A DNA stretch of 64,000 nt from Massilia sp. MS-15 (GTDB lineage Bacteria; Pseudomonadota; Gammaproteobacteria; Burkholderiales; Burkholderiaceae_D): NCBI RefSeq assembly GCF_020176695.1, contig NZ_JAIWIA010000003.1, positions 1-64,000 of the forward strand, given 5' to 3'. The notes under the pieces were generated by a model. The model ran no database searches. It worked only from the letters and a program-made list of their open reading frames with translations, and was not told where the DNA came from. Position 1 is the stretch's first letter, and every line of letters starts with the position of its first letter. Shown piece after piece: positions 54,801 through 63,327 of the stretch. The position numbers were made by a program, and so were the translations under genes.

Positions 54801-54997
54801 GCGGCGCCGGTTCGGCCTCGCAACGCGCCATTGGTACCGGCGTGATGGGCGGTATGATGACGGCTTCCACGCTGGGCGTGCTGTTCGTGCCGCTGTTCTT
54901 CGTGGTGGTGCGCAAGCTGTTCAAGGGCAGCAAGCGCCAGCAGGACAAGTACGCGCACCATGCCGACGCGGCGGTCGTCGAAGGAAAACAACCATGA
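51839..54997 (+). CDS. acrB: RND multidrug efflux pump inner membrane protein (AcrB/MexB type)
   Basis: The 1052-residue pump (AcrB 1049) begins MARFFIDRPIFAWVIALFIM and has the HAE1 pattern: IVVDDAIVVVENVER (the proton-relay Asp pair near 404-405), FVPLAFFGGAVGNIYRQFSVV, GFFGWFNRKF, TGQSREEQ, and the TM10 Lys region GLAAKNAVLIIEFAKD. It exports hydrophobic drugs driven by the proton gradient. The stop overlaps the oprM start (ATGA). Confidence 0.97.
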   Translation: MARFFIDRPIFAWVIALFIMVIGAVSITQLPVAQYPNVAPPSIVINAAYPGASAQTLEDSVISVIEREMNGSPGLVYMESSSTANGSGSITLTFETGTDPELAQVDVQNRLSRASPRLPAAVNQQGVRVDKVRANFLLFTILSSSDPKWDPIALGDYASRTVLPEIQRIKGVGTAQLFGTERAMRVWIDPAKLVGFRLSPADVNNAIRSQNAQVASGTIGELPLAQGQEITATVVVTGQLSTVEQFGNIVLRANPDGSAVRLKDVARIEIGAQGYGTSARLNGKPSTGIGVQLAPSGNALETARLVRERMDELSKFFPAGVKATVPFDSSKFIDISIEQVLHTLVEALVLVFLVMYLFLQNFRYTIIPTIVVPVALLGSLGTLLALGYSINVLTMFGMVLVIGIVVDDAIVVVENVERIMSEEGLPPLEATRKAMGQISGAIVGVTVVLMSVFVPLAFFGGAVGNIYRQFSVVMVSSIAFSAFLALSLTPALCAHFLKPVAAGHHHDKRGFFGWFNRKFGATAKGYEGWVGKLIRNSGRGLVAFVLVCGLVALFFTRMPNSFLPNEDQGYVIANIQLPPGATLERTNEVMTAAENFIMKQPEVANMVSVLGFSFSGAGQNMALAFIPLKDWDERKGAGSDAQSVANRIIGGLSGIRDAFIFALSPPPIPELGRGTGFSFRLQDRGGNGHEALLAARNQLLGMAAQSPVLAGVRPEGLEDAPQVRLDIDRDKAQALGVSFDAINSAISTSLGSSYVNDFPNAGRLQRVVVQADAKDRMQPDDLLRINALNVQGQPVPLSAFATTRWVTGPMQTLRYNGYPAMSISGDAKPGYSTGDALAEMERLAGKLPAGFAFEWTGQSREEQLSSGTMGILMAFSLLAIFLALAALYESWSIPVSVLLVVPFGILGAVLAAMMRGYPNDVYFKIGLVTIVGLAAKNAVLIIEFAKDLQAQGKSPMEAAIEAAHLRFRPIIMTSMAFILGVLPLVIAGGAGSASQRAIGTGVMGGMMTASTLGVLFVPLFFVVVRKLFKGSKRQQDKYAHHADAAVVEGKQP

Positions 54998-56436
54998 TCC
55001 ACACAATGAAAACACTGACTCCGCCCGCCTTTGCCCTCACGCTGGCAATGCTGCTTTCGGGCTGCATGTCGCTGGCGCCGAAGTACGAGCGGCCACAGGC
55101 ACCCGTGGCCCAGGCCTTCCCCGAACTGCCGAAGGCGGCCAGCGCGCCCTCCGCCCAGGTGGCGGGCGAAGCCGCGGCCGGCATCGCATGGCAGCGCTTC
55201 TTCCCAGACGCGCGCCTGCGCGGCCTGATCGAACAGGCGCTCGCCAACAACCGTGACCTGCGCGTCTCGATCGCCAACATCGAGCAGGCGCGCGCCCAGT
55301 ACCGCATCCAGCGCGCCGATCGCCTGCCGACGGTGGGCCTGGGCATCAGCGGCTCGCGCCAGACCACCGGCGAAGACCAGCCGATCGCCAGCGTCTACCA
55401 GTCGGGCCTGTCCGTCACAAGCTTCGAGCTGGACCTGTTCGGCCGCGTGCGCAACCTGTCGGAAGCCGCGCTGGCGCAGTTCCTGGCGACCGAGGAAGCG
55501 CGCAAGTCGGCGCAGATCAGCCTGGTCTCGTCGGTGGCCAGGGTCTACCTGCAGCTGCTGGCCGACGACGAGCTGCTGGACATCACGCGTCGCACCCTGG
55601 GCACGCGCCAGGAATCGCTGCGCCTGACCCAGCTGCGCTTCGACAACGGCGTCGCCTCGCGCTTCGAGCTGCAGCAGGCGCGCTCGCTGGTGGAAACCGC
55701 GCTGGCCACGCTGGCCGCGCAGCAGCGCCAGCGCGCCCAGGACATCAACCTCCTGACCCTGCTGGTCGGCACCCCGGTGCCGGACACCGTGGCCGGCGGC
55801 GCCACCCTGGCTTCGACCGAGCTGCCCGACCTGCCGGCCGGCCTGCCTTCGGACCTGCTGGCCAACCGTCCGGACATCCGTTCCGCCGAGCAGCAGCTGA
55901 TCGCGGCCAACGCCAACATCGGCGCGGCGCGCGCCAACTTCTTCCCGCGCATTTCGCTGACGGGCAGCGTGGGCAGCGCCAGCAGCGAGCTGTCCGGCCT
56001 GTTCAAGAGCGGCTCCTATGGCTGGAGCTTCGCGCCGCAGGCCATCCTGCCGATCTTCGACTATGGCCGTAACACGGCGGTGCTGGGCTCGGCCCGCGCC
56101 GGCCGCGACATCGCCGTGGCCCAGTACGAGCGCGCGATCCAGACCGCGTTCCGCGAAGTGGCGGACGCGCTGGCCGGGCAGTCGACCTTCGGCGAGCAGC
56201 TGCGCGCCCAGCGCGCGGTGGCCGAGGCCGAAGCCGACCGCTTCAACCTGGCCGACCTGCGCTACCGTAACGGCGCGGCCAGCTACCTCGAGCTGCTCGA
56301 CGCCCAGCGCGCGCTGTTCCAGGCGCAGCAGCAGGCGGTGCAGGCCAACCTGCAGCGCCTGCAGAACCAGGTCACGCTGTACAGCGTGCTGGGGGGCGGC
56401 TGGACCGAACCCGCGGCGCCGGCGGCGGCGCGCTGA
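54994..56436 (+). CDS. oprM: Outer membrane efflux channel (OprM/TolC-type lipoprotein)
   Basis: The 480-residue protein has a lipobox (AMLLSGCMSLAP), then MSLAPKYERPQAPVAQAFPELP as in OprM-family proteins. Two TolC-type repeats follow (NNRDLRVSIANIEQARAQYRIQRADRLPTVGLG..., NANIGAARANFFPRISLTGSVG). The final part is YRNGAASYLELLDAQRALFQAQQQ. It is the exit duct of the pump. It is coupled to acrB by ATGA and followed by a terminator. Confidence 0.95.
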   Translation: MIHTMKTLTPPAFALTLAMLLSGCMSLAPKYERPQAPVAQAFPELPKAASAPSAQVAGEAAAGIAWQRFFPDARLRGLIEQALANNRDLRVSIANIEQARAQYRIQRADRLPTVGLGISGSRQTTGEDQPIASVYQSGLSVTSFELDLFGRVRNLSEAALAQFLATEEARKSAQISLVSSVARVYLQLLADDELLDITRRTLGTRQESLRLTQLRFDNGVASRFELQQARSLVETALATLAAQQRQRAQDINLLTLLVGTPVPDTVAGGATLASTELPDLPAGLPSDLLANRPDIRSAEQQLIAANANIGAARANFFPRISLTGSVGSASSELSGLFKSGSYGWSFAPQAILPIFDYGRNTAVLGSARAGRDIAVAQYERAIQTAFREVADALAGQSTFGEQLRAQRAVAEAEADRFNLADLRYRNGAASYLELLDAQRALFQAQQQAVQANLQRLQNQVTLYSVLGGGWTEPAAPAAAR

Positions 56437-56437
56437 T

Positions 56438-56469
56438 GAAACGGGCTGCTTCGGCAGCCTGTTTCTTTT
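56438..56469 (+). terminator. Intrinsic terminator of the acrA-acrB-oprM operon
   Basis: GAAACGGGCTGC pairs with GCAGCCTGTTTC (one G-U pair) around a TTCG tetraloop, then TTTT follows. It starts two bases after the oprM stop codon. Confidence 0.9.
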
Positions 56470-56575
56470 GGGCGCAAGCGTGCGGCGAATTGAAACGCGG
56501 AATCGAAGCGCTGCCCGTTTGCACAAATCGCTACACTGGACGCATGACCGCCTGGGGGCTAACCGCCCGACTGCC

Positions 56576-57409
56576 ATGCGCAAATTCGTCCGCTCACACT
56601 GGAAGGTCCTCATCGCGATCCTGCTGGCGATCGCGCTGGCGACACTGACTCTGGAAACCGATTCCGCCTCCCGGGCTCCCGACCTGTCAGCCCGCCTGCG
56701 CACCCATGTCGAGGCGGTCGCCGCGCGGGAACACGACGCGGCCGCGCGCCACATCGCGGCCACGCTCGCCAGCCATGGCTATCGCCTGCGGCGCCACGAA
56801 GACGAGACCGGCGGCCACCAGGTACGCAAGATCGAGGTGTCGGTATCGAATGCCGCACCCGGGGTGAAGCCCGAGCGCATCTTCATCGTCGGCGCCCGCT
56901 ACGTTCCGGCCAGCCGCGATCCAGGCGGAACAGGCGACAACGCCAGCGGCACCGCCGCCGTGCTGGAACTGGCGCGCCTGCTCAAGGCCATGCGGCCGAG
57001 CCGTGGCACCGAAGTGAAATTCGTCTTCTTCGTGGATGGGAAAGCGTCCGACGTCGTGCCCGGCGCGACGGCCAGCGCCAACTTCATCGCCTACGTCGGC
57101 ACGCTCGCATCCTCGGCGCCCGTGCGCCAGGCACTGGCGGCATTCCAGGCGCAGCCCGGTCATCCGGCCGAAGGCCTGGCAGCGCCGGCACACGTGATGG
57201 GGGTGACGCTGTCGAACCACGCCGCCTACCGGCAGCAGGGCGCCCCGGCCCTGATGATCACGGACACCGCCTTCCTGCGCTATCCCTACTACCACACGGC
57301 GCAGGATGCACGGGATCCCCCGGACAGGCGCGATTACGCGGCCATGGCGCGGGTGCTGGAGGGACTGGCGCGAACCATCGGCTCGCTGGCGGGGGCGGCG
57401 AACACCTAG
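56576..57409 (+). CDS. M28 peptidase-like protein with degraded metal site
   Basis: The 277-residue protein has an N-terminal anchor (VLIAILLAIALATLTL) and an M28 aminopeptidase-like body: GDNASGTAAVLELARLLK, MGVTLSNHAAYRQQGAPALMITDTAFLRYPYYHTAQD. Normal relatives have a His in GAHYD, a Glu pair in FANEE and an Asp in SDHA. Here these places read GARYV, FVDGK and SNHA. Only the Asp of DNASG and the last His are kept, so zinc catalysis is probably lost. It may be a binding protein. The start at 56576 (MRKFVRSHW) gives the anchor. Confidence 0.7.
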   Translation: MRKFVRSHWKVLIAILLAIALATLTLETDSASRAPDLSARLRTHVEAVAAREHDAAARHIAATLASHGYRLRRHEDETGGHQVRKIEVSVSNAAPGVKPERIFIVGARYVPASRDPGGTGDNASGTAAVLELARLLKAMRPSRGTEVKFVFFVDGKASDVVPGATASANFIAYVGTLASSAPVRQALAAFQAQPGHPAEGLAAPAHVMGVTLSNHAAYRQQGAPALMITDTAFLRYPYYHTAQDARDPPDRRDYAAMARVLEGLARTIGSLAGAANT

Positions 57410-57454
57410 CGTGGACGGGAATGCAGTCCACCGGACTACCTCCCCTCGTCCACC

Positions 57455-58690
57455 CTACGAGTTCAGGAACATTTCCTGCAGGTCGTTCAGGAAGCGCTGG
57501 CCAAGCTCGGTCGGCCTGATCAGCTTGTGATCGCGGTAGAGCAAACCCTTGCTCTCGGCCTCGTTCAAGGCCTGGGTGATGGCGCCGATGCCCATGCCGG
57601 TGCGCTCGCCGAACAGGTTCGGATCGAAGCCTTCCGTCAGGCGCAGGGCGTTGAGCATGAACTCGAAACCCATGTCACCGCGCGCGATCTCGTGCTCTTC
57701 CTGCACCGGATTGCCGCGTTTCGCGGCCTCGATGAAGGAGGCCGGCTGCTTGTAGCGCGCCTGGCGCAGCACGCGGTGCGGGAAAGAGATCTTCGAGTGC
57801 GCGCCGGCGCCGATGCCGAGGTAGTCGCCGAACTGCCAGTAGTTCAGGTTATGCCGGGCGTGCTTGCCCGGCTGGGCATAGGCCGAGACCTCGTAGTGTT
57901 CGTAGCCCGCATTGGCGGTCGCCTCCAGGATCATGTCCTGCATGTCGGCGCTCAGGTCGTCGTCGGGCAGCGCCGGCGGGTACTTCGCGAACACCGTGTT
58001 CGGTTCCATCGTCAGGTGGTACATCGACAGGTGCGGCGGTGCGAAGGCCAGCGCCGTCTCCAGGTCGCGGCGCGCCTCGGCCAGCGTCTGCGACGGCAGC
58101 GCGAACATCAGGTCGAGGTTGAAGTTCTCGAAGGTGGTACGGGCGATCTCCACCGCGCGCAGGGCTTCCGCTTCGTCATGGATGCGTCCCAGGGCCTTGA
58201 GGTGCGCGCCGTTGAAGCTCTGGATGCCGATCGACAGGCGGTTCACGCCGCTGTCGCGGTAGGACCTGAAGCGCTCGGCCTCGAAGGTGCCCGGGTTGGC
58301 TTCCATCGTGATCTCGGCGTCGAGCGCCAGCGGCAGCAGGGTGCGCACGTCGGACAGCAGGCGTTCCAGCCCGGCGGCCGACATCAGGCTCGGGGTGCCG
58401 CCGCCGATGAAGACGGTATGGATCTTGCGGCCCCAGATCATGGGCAGCGACTGCTCCAGGTCGAGGCGCACCGCGTCCAGGTAATCCTGCTCGGGCAGCT
58501 CGCCCCTGGCCTCGTGCGAATTGAAGTCGCAATACGGGCACTTGCGCACGCACCAGGGGAAGTGGATGTACAGCGCCAGCGGCGGCAGGACCGTCAGATT
58601 CAGCGCGCCGGGCTGCAGGTACTGCAGCGCGGTGGTGGCGGGCGAACGGGGTGCGTCGGGCGTCACGCCCGCGACTTTAATCGGGATCAT
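57455..58690 (-). CDS. hemW: Haem chaperone HemW (radical SAM, formerly HemN-like)
   Basis: The 411-residue protein has the radical-SAM cluster motif CVRKCPYCDF (Cys47, 51, 54), with Phe after the third Cys-x as in HemW rather than the HemN CxC form. IGGGTPSLMSAAGLERLL and EANPGTFEAERF follow. It ends with the HemW C-terminal domain. It delivers haem to respiratory proteins. Its ATG overlaps the rdgB stop (ATGA), and it is the last gene of the kinase-rph operon. Confidence 0.94.
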   Translation of the reverse strand: MIPIKVAGVTPDAPRSPATTALQYLQPGALNLTVLPPLALYIHFPWCVRKCPYCDFNSHEARGELPEQDYLDAVRLDLEQSLPMIWGRKIHTVFIGGGTPSLMSAAGLERLLSDVRTLLPLALDAEITMEANPGTFEAERFRSYRDSGVNRLSIGIQSFNGAHLKALGRIHDEAEALRAVEIARTTFENFNLDLMFALPSQTLAEARRDLETALAFAPPHLSMYHLTMEPNTVFAKYPPALPDDDLSADMQDMILEATANAGYEHYEVSAYAQPGKHARHNLNYWQFGDYLGIGAGAHSKISFPHRVLRQARYKQPASFIEAAKRGNPVQEEHEIARGDMGFEFMLNALRLTEGFDPNLFGERTGMGIGAITQALNEAESKGLLYRDHKLIRPTELGQRFLNDLQEMFLNS

Positions 58691-59271
58691 GCCAGTTTTT
58701 CCACCAGTGCGCGCAGGGCCTGGCCGCGGTGCGAGTGGGCATTCTTCACGCCCGGTTCGAGTTCGGCCGTGGTCTTGCCCAGCGCCGGAATCAGGAAGTG
58801 CGGGTCGTAGCCGAAGCCGTTGGTCCCGCGCGGCGTGTCGATGATCTCGCCGTGCCACTGGCCGTCGGCGATCACCGGCTGCGGGTCGTCGGCATGGCGC
58901 ACATAGACCAGCACGCAGTAGTAATAGGCCGACTTGTCGGCGTGCGCGGCAAGGTCGGCCACCAGCTTCTCGCTGTTGCGGGCATCGGATTTCGGCTCGC
59001 CGGCGTAGCGCGCCGAATACACGCCGGGCGCGCCGCCGAGCGCGTTGACGCACACTCCCGAGTCGTCCGCCAGCGCCGGCAGGCCGGTCAGGCGCGACGC
59101 GTGGCGGGCCTTGGCCAGCGCGTTTTCCACGAAGGTAGCGAAAGGCTCGTCCGCTTCAGGGACACCGAATTCGCCTTGCGGATGCAATTCGAATCCGATG
59201 GGGGCGAGGAGCTGGGCGAACTCCTTCAGTTTGCCGGCGTTGTTGGAGGCGAGGATCAGGCGTTGGGTCAT
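58687..59271 (-). CDS. rdgB: dITP/XTP pyrophosphatase (RdgB/HAM1)
   Basis: The 194-residue protein has ASNNAGKLKEF near the start, then FVENALAKARHASRLTGLPALADDSGVCV, GAPGVYSARYAG and the C-terminal SHRGQALRAL. It removes non-canonical purine nucleoside triphosphates (ITP, XTP) to keep them out of DNA. It is separated from rph by about 143 bp and overlaps hemW. Confidence 0.96.
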   Translation of the reverse strand: MTQRLILASNNAGKLKEFAQLLAPIGFELHPQGEFGVPEADEPFATFVENALAKARHASRLTGLPALADDSGVCVNALGGAPGVYSARYAGEPKSDARNSEKLVADLAAHADKSAYYYCVLVYVRHADDPQPVIADGQWHGEIIDTPRGTNGFGYDPHFLIPALGKTTAELEPGVKNAHSHRGQALRALVEKLA

Positions 59272-59414
59272 GGCGGAAAGCTGGCTGGGTCAGGCCCGCT
59301 ATTTTACCGTTTCCACCGCGCCGCCGCCGAGGGGCTCCGTATTGACAGGTGCTTGGCCTGTATGTGATCGCCACCGCGTGGCGCCACCGGCCGGCCGCGG
59401 CGCGGTCCGCCTGA

Positions 59415-60143
59415 TCAGAGCCCCAGCGCTTCCTTCTGCAGCGCCACCAGCCGGGCGATGCCGCCCTGCGCCAGGTCCAGCAGGCGGTCCATGCCGGCGC
59501 GGTCGAAGGCCGCGCCTTCCGCCGTGCCCTGCACCTCGATGAAGTGGCCGCTATCGGTCATCACCACGTTCATGTCGGTATCGCAGCCGGCATCCTCGAT
59601 GTAGTCGAGGTCCAGCACCGGCATGCCCTGGTAGACGCCCACCGAGACCGCGGCCACGAAGTGCTTCACCGGCACCGCAGGCAGCAGGCCCTGCTCCACC
59701 AGCTTGCCGAAGGCGTCATGGGCCGCCACCATGGCGCCGGTAATCGAGGCGGTGCGGGTGCCGCCGTCGGCCTGGATCACGTCGCAGTCCAGGTGCAGGG
59801 TGCGCTCGCCGAACGCCTCCAGGTCGAAGGCGGCGCGCAGCGAGCGGCCGATCAGGCGCTGGATCTCCTGGGTGCGGCCACTCTGCTTGCCGCGCGCCGC
59901 TTCGCGGTCCATGCGGGTGTGGGTCGAGCGCGGCAGCATGCCGTACTCCGCCGTCAGCCAGCCCTGCCCTTTCCCCTTCAGGAAGCCGGGCACCTTGTCC
60001 TCGATGCTGGCGGTGCAGATGACCTTGGTGTCGCCGCACTCGATCAGCACCGAACCTTCGGCATGCCGGGTGTACTGGCGAGTGAGGCGGATGCTGCGCA
60101 GCTGGTCGACCGCGCGGCCGCTCGGACGTTGTTCGAAGTTCAT
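59415..60143 (-). CDS. rph: Ribonuclease PH
   Basis: The 242-residue protein matches RNase PH (E. coli 238): [83 protein letters not shown], and [19 protein letters not shown]. It trims tRNA 3' ends by phosphorolysis. The rph-rdgB-hemW order is common in betaproteobacteria. Confidence 0.97.
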   Translation of the reverse strand: MNFEQRPSGRAVDQLRSIRLTRQYTRHAEGSVLIECGDTKVICTASIEDKVPGFLKGKGQGWLTAEYGMLPRSTHTRMDREAARGKQSGRTQEIQRLIGRSLRAAFDLEAFGERTLHLDCDVIQADGGTRTASITGAMVAAHDAFGKLVEQGLLPAVPVKHFVAAVSVGVYQGMPVLDLDYIEDAGCDTDMNVVMTDSGHFIEVQGTAEGAAFDRAGMDRLLDLAQGGIARLVALQKEALGL

Positions 60144-60179
60144 GGCCTACCTTTGCAAGAACGGGGGTGATAACGGGGC

Positions 60180-61115
60180 TTATTTAAGCAGCTGGGACGA
60201 TTTCTCGATCGCTTCGCGGATCTCGGCGATCGCCCGCTCGATGGCGTCCTCGTCGAAGGCGTCGGCCGCTTCGGCCCCGGGCGGCAGCGGCTGGCCGGCG
60301 ACGATGGTCGAGCTGACCTCGTCGTCGAGCAGCATGCGGGTCGAGATCACGCCCGGCGGGCTGGATCCTGTCGTGTCGGCGCCCTGCCAGGTGATCGCCA
60401 GCGCCGTGGTGTTGTCGGCACGCGCGCCGCCGATCGCGGCCGCCATCGACACCAGGTCCGGCACCGCCTGCACGATGGTGGAGGTGGACAGGCGATGCAC
60501 GATCTCGGTCTCGGGCAGCATCGACCACAGGCCGTCGGAACACAGCAGCAGGGTGTCGCCGGGCTCCAGCGTGACCTGGCGCGAGATCTCGATCTTCGGC
60601 GCCTGGCCGGCGCCCAGGCAGTTGTACAGCTTGTTGCGGTCGGGGTGGGTGTTGCGTTCGGATTCGCGCGCACGGCCGCGTTCGATCAGGTATTCGAGGT
60701 GCGAGTGGTCGCGCGTGCGCGCCAGCACCTGGTTGCGGCGCACCCAGTACAGGCGGGAATCGCCGCAGTGGGCCCACACGGCGCAGTTGTGCTGCACCAG
60801 GCAGGCCACCACCGTGGTGCGCGGCGTCTCCGGCATCTGGTGCGCGTTGGCATAGGCCAGGATGTCCCAGTGCGCCTGTTCCAGCGCGTCTTCCAGGAAG
60901 CGCTCCGGCTTCTTCACGTAGGGCCTGGCCTGCATCCGGAACATCATCGACAGGGTCTGCAGCGTGATGGTGGCGGCGACCTCGCCGGCCGCATGGCCGC
61001 CCATGCCGTCGGCCAGCACCAGCAGCAGCGCGTCGCGCGTGAAGCTGTAGCCCATGCGGTCCTGGTTGAGCTTGCGCCCACCGATGTGGGTCTGCTGGTA
61101 GACGGAAAACTGCAT
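60180..61115 (-). CDS. PP2C-family serine/threonine phosphatase
   Basis: The 311-residue protein has the PP2C metal motifs: LNQDRMGY, VLADGMGGHAAGEVAA, VWAHCGDSRLYW, LLCSDGLWSML, and ARADNTTALAI. All Asp ligands are present. The C-terminus (about 255-311) adds an acidic helical tail. It should reverse phosphorylation by the kinase encoded 18 bp upstream. Targets are unknown. Confidence 0.93.
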   Translation of the reverse strand: MQFSVYQQTHIGGRKLNQDRMGYSFTRDALLLVLADGMGGHAAGEVAATITLQTLSMMFRMQARPYVKKPERFLEDALEQAHWDILAYANAHQMPETPRTTVVACLVQHNCAVWAHCGDSRLYWVRRNQVLARTRDHSHLEYLIERGRARESERNTHPDRNKLYNCLGAGQAPKIEISRQVTLEPGDTLLLCSDGLWSMLPETEIVHRLSTSTIVQAVPDLVSMAAAIGGARADNTTALAITWQGADTTGSSPPGVISTRMLLDDEVSSTIVAGQPLPPGAEAADAFDEDAIERAIAEIREAIEKSSQLLK

Positions 61116-61133
61116 CTTCGCTCCTCGCTCCTG

Positions 61134-62117
61134 TCAGGCGCGCTGCTTGCGGCCGGCCGCGCCCAGGCGTCCGACCAGGCCGCGCCAGCCGCCCGCCGCC
61201 GGCGGCGTGTCGTCGCCGGCAGGCGGCGCCAGCGAGGGCGGCGCCTGCAGCACCTTCTGCAGCGCGAACACGCTTTGCGGGCGCGCCAGCGGATCGAGCG
61301 CCATGCAGGCGCGCACCATCTCCACCAGCTCCGGCGAATAGCTGCCGGCCAGCTTGCCGAACTGCGTGAAGCTAGCGTCCTCCTGGCGGCGCGCCTCCAC
61401 CGCCGGCGGCATGCTGCGCGTCATGCAGGCATACATGGCGGCGCCGATGCTGTAGATATCGGTCCAGGGACCGAGCGCGCTTCCCTTGCTGTACAGCTCG
61501 GGCGCCGCGAAACCGGGCGTGTACATCGGCGCCAGCATGGGCGCGTCGATGTCGATGGTCTGGCGCGCCGCGCCGAAGTCGAGCAGCAGGGGCGAACCGT
61601 CGCCGCGCAGGTAGATGTTGGCGGGTTTCAGGTCCAGGTGCAGCAGCTTGTTGGCGTGGACTTCGCGCACGCCCGCGCACACGCCCTGGAACATCTGGCG
61701 GATCGCCGTCTCGCCCATGCGGCTGCCCCTGGCATGCAGGCGCGCGATGTGGTCCTGCAGGGTGTGGCCGGATTCATAGGCCATCACCATGTAGACGGTC
61801 TCGTTGGCGCGGAAGAAGTTCACCACCCGTACCACGTTCGGATGAACGATGCGCGCCAGCGCCCGCCCCTCTTCGAAGAAGCACTTCAGGCCGATGCGAA
61901 AGATCGGCAGGTTGGGCCGCGATACGGTGGGAACGAGTTCGCCCGGCGCGCGCAGCGCGAGCTGGCTGGGCAGGTACTCCTTGATGGCCACCGCATTGCC
62001 TTCGCCGTCATATGCCAGATAAACAATACTGAACCCGCCAGTCGCGATTTTCTTTACAATGCGATATCCGGCAATTTCCAGGCCATCGGGCAGGGGGGCA
62101 TTATTCTGTGCGGCCAT
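61134..62117 (-). CDS. Serine/threonine protein kinase (Hanks type)
   Basis: The 327-residue kinase has a glycine loop ATGGFSIVYLAYD, the ATP Lys in NAVAIKEYLP, catalytic loop HLDLKPANIYL (HLD in place of HRD; catalytic Asp kept), DFGAAR, and GFAAPELYS. The C-terminal 30 residues are Pro/Gly/Arg-rich without a membrane span or PASTA repeats, so it is a cytosolic kinase. It is first in the PP2C-rph-rdgB-hemW row and divergent from yicC. Substrates are unknown. Confidence 0.93.
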   Translation of the reverse strand: MAAQNNAPLPDGLEIAGYRIVKKIATGGFSIVYLAYDGEGNAVAIKEYLPSQLALRAPGELVPTVSRPNLPIFRIGLKCFFEEGRALARIVHPNVVRVVNFFRANETVYMVMAYESGHTLQDHIARLHARGSRMGETAIRQMFQGVCAGVREVHANKLLHLDLKPANIYLRGDGSPLLLDFGAARQTIDIDAPMLAPMYTPGFAAPELYSKGSALGPWTDIYSIGAAMYACMTRSMPPAVEARRQEDASFTQFGKLAGSYSPELVEMVRACMALDPLARPQSVFALQKVLQAPPSLAPPAGDDTPPAAGGWRGLVGRLGAAGRKQRA

Positions 62118-62263
62118 TCAGGAAGCTTTCCTTGCTTAACAGGGGGATTGTGTGGGATAAATGTCGCCTTTGTAAAGGCCACCTCGATAAACCGGATGCG
62201 CATTGCACTGGCGGTCCGTGACCGGTTTTTCGGCATGTGTGAAGAATAAGAACGGGGACCCCA

Positions 62264-63166
62264 TTGAGCATTTCAAGCATGACCGGTTATGCGGTAGCCA
62301 CCAGCGAAGGCGCCGCCGGCACCCTCACCATCGAGATCAAGAGCGTCAACTCGCGCTTCCTGGATCTGCAATTCCGCATCAATGACGACCTGCGCGCACT
62401 GGAACCCGACCTGCGCGCCGCCATCATGGCCGCGATCACCCGCGGCAAGGTCGAAGTCCGCCTCTCCTTCGGCCGCAAGACCGCCGGCGGCTCGCAGGCG
62501 CTGAACCAGGAACTGTTGGCCGACCTGGCTCGCCTGCAGGCTGAAATCAGCCAGCATTTCGCACAGGCGCCGCAGATGACGGTGGCCGAGCTGCTGCGCT
62601 GGCCCGGCGTGATCGAGGAATCGACCGTCGGCCAGGAATCCCTGCAGGCGGACGTGGCCGCCCTCACCGCCACCACCGTCGCCGCCTTCGTCGACAGCCG
62701 CCGGCGCGAGGGCGCGGCGCTGGAAGCGATGCTGCTGTCGCGCATCGACGCGATGGAAGCCATCGTCAAGCGCATCACCCCGCTCATCCCGCAGGTGATC
62801 TCGCAGTTCCAGCAAAAGGCGGTCGAGCGCATGCAGGACGCGCTGGGCCTGGCCGGCCATGGCAACCCTTCGGTGCTGAGCCGCCAGGAAGTGCTGGAAC
62901 GGATCCGCCAGGAGGTGACGCTGTACGGCATCCGGATCGACGTGTCGGAAGAACTGTCGCGCCTGTCGGCCCATCTCAACGAGACACGCCACATCCTCAA
63001 GAAGGGCGGCCAGGTCGGCAAGCGCCTCGATTTCATGATGCAGGAGCTGAACCGCGAGGCGAACACGCTGGGCGCCAAGGCGTCGGTGAAGGAACTGGCG
63101 GATGCGTCGATGGAGCTGAAACTCCTGATCGAGCAGATGCGCGAGCAAGTGCAGAATCTCGAATAA
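62264..63166 (+). CDS. yicC: YicC family endoribonuclease-like protein
   Basis: The 300-residue protein begins MSISSMTGYAVATSEG, with the conserved SMTGYA, and has IEIKSVNSRFLDLQFRIND, the central KVEVRLSF, and the C-terminal DFMMQELNREANTLGAKA...MELKLLIEQMREQVQNLE motif. YicC proteins are RNases linked to small-RNA turnover. The start is TTG at 62264: it gives the family's usual residues before SMTGYA, whereas ATG at 62279 would remove them. It precedes gmk, as usual. Confidence 0.94.
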   Translation: MSISSMTGYAVATSEGAAGTLTIEIKSVNSRFLDLQFRINDDLRALEPDLRAAIMAAITRGKVEVRLSFGRKTAGGSQALNQELLADLARLQAEISQHFAQAPQMTVAELLRWPGVIEESTVGQESLQADVAALTATTVAAFVDSRRREGAALEAMLLSRIDAMEAIVKRITPLIPQVISQFQQKAVERMQDALGLAGHGNPSVLSRQEVLERIRQEVTLYGIRIDVSEELSRLSAHLNETRHILKKGGQVGKRLDFMMQELNREANTLGAKASVKELADASMELKLLIEQMREQVQNLE

Positions 63167-63210
63167 TCGACATGGATTGTTGTCGTCGCGCAACAATGCG
63201 CGAGCGGCCT

Positions 63211-63289
63211 TGAACGCGTGGGCGGGAGACCGCCCACCCTACAAGAGCGATTTTGTAGGGTGGGCAAGTTTCTTGCCCACGCGTTCAAC
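63211..63289. repeat. GTAGGGTGGGC-family repeat pair (REPIN-like), copy 4
   Basis: The left unit TTGAACGCGTGGGC...GCCCACCCTACAA (63211-63245) and the right unit TTGTAGGGTGGGC...GCCCACGCGTTCAA (63254-63289) are near-exact reverse complements around an 8-bp centre (GAGCGATT). Both arms also form their own hairpins. It lies between yicC and gmk. Confidence 0.92.
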
Positions 63290-63327
63290 GTTATGATGAA
63301 TACCACGCACCAAACAAGGAATTGAAT

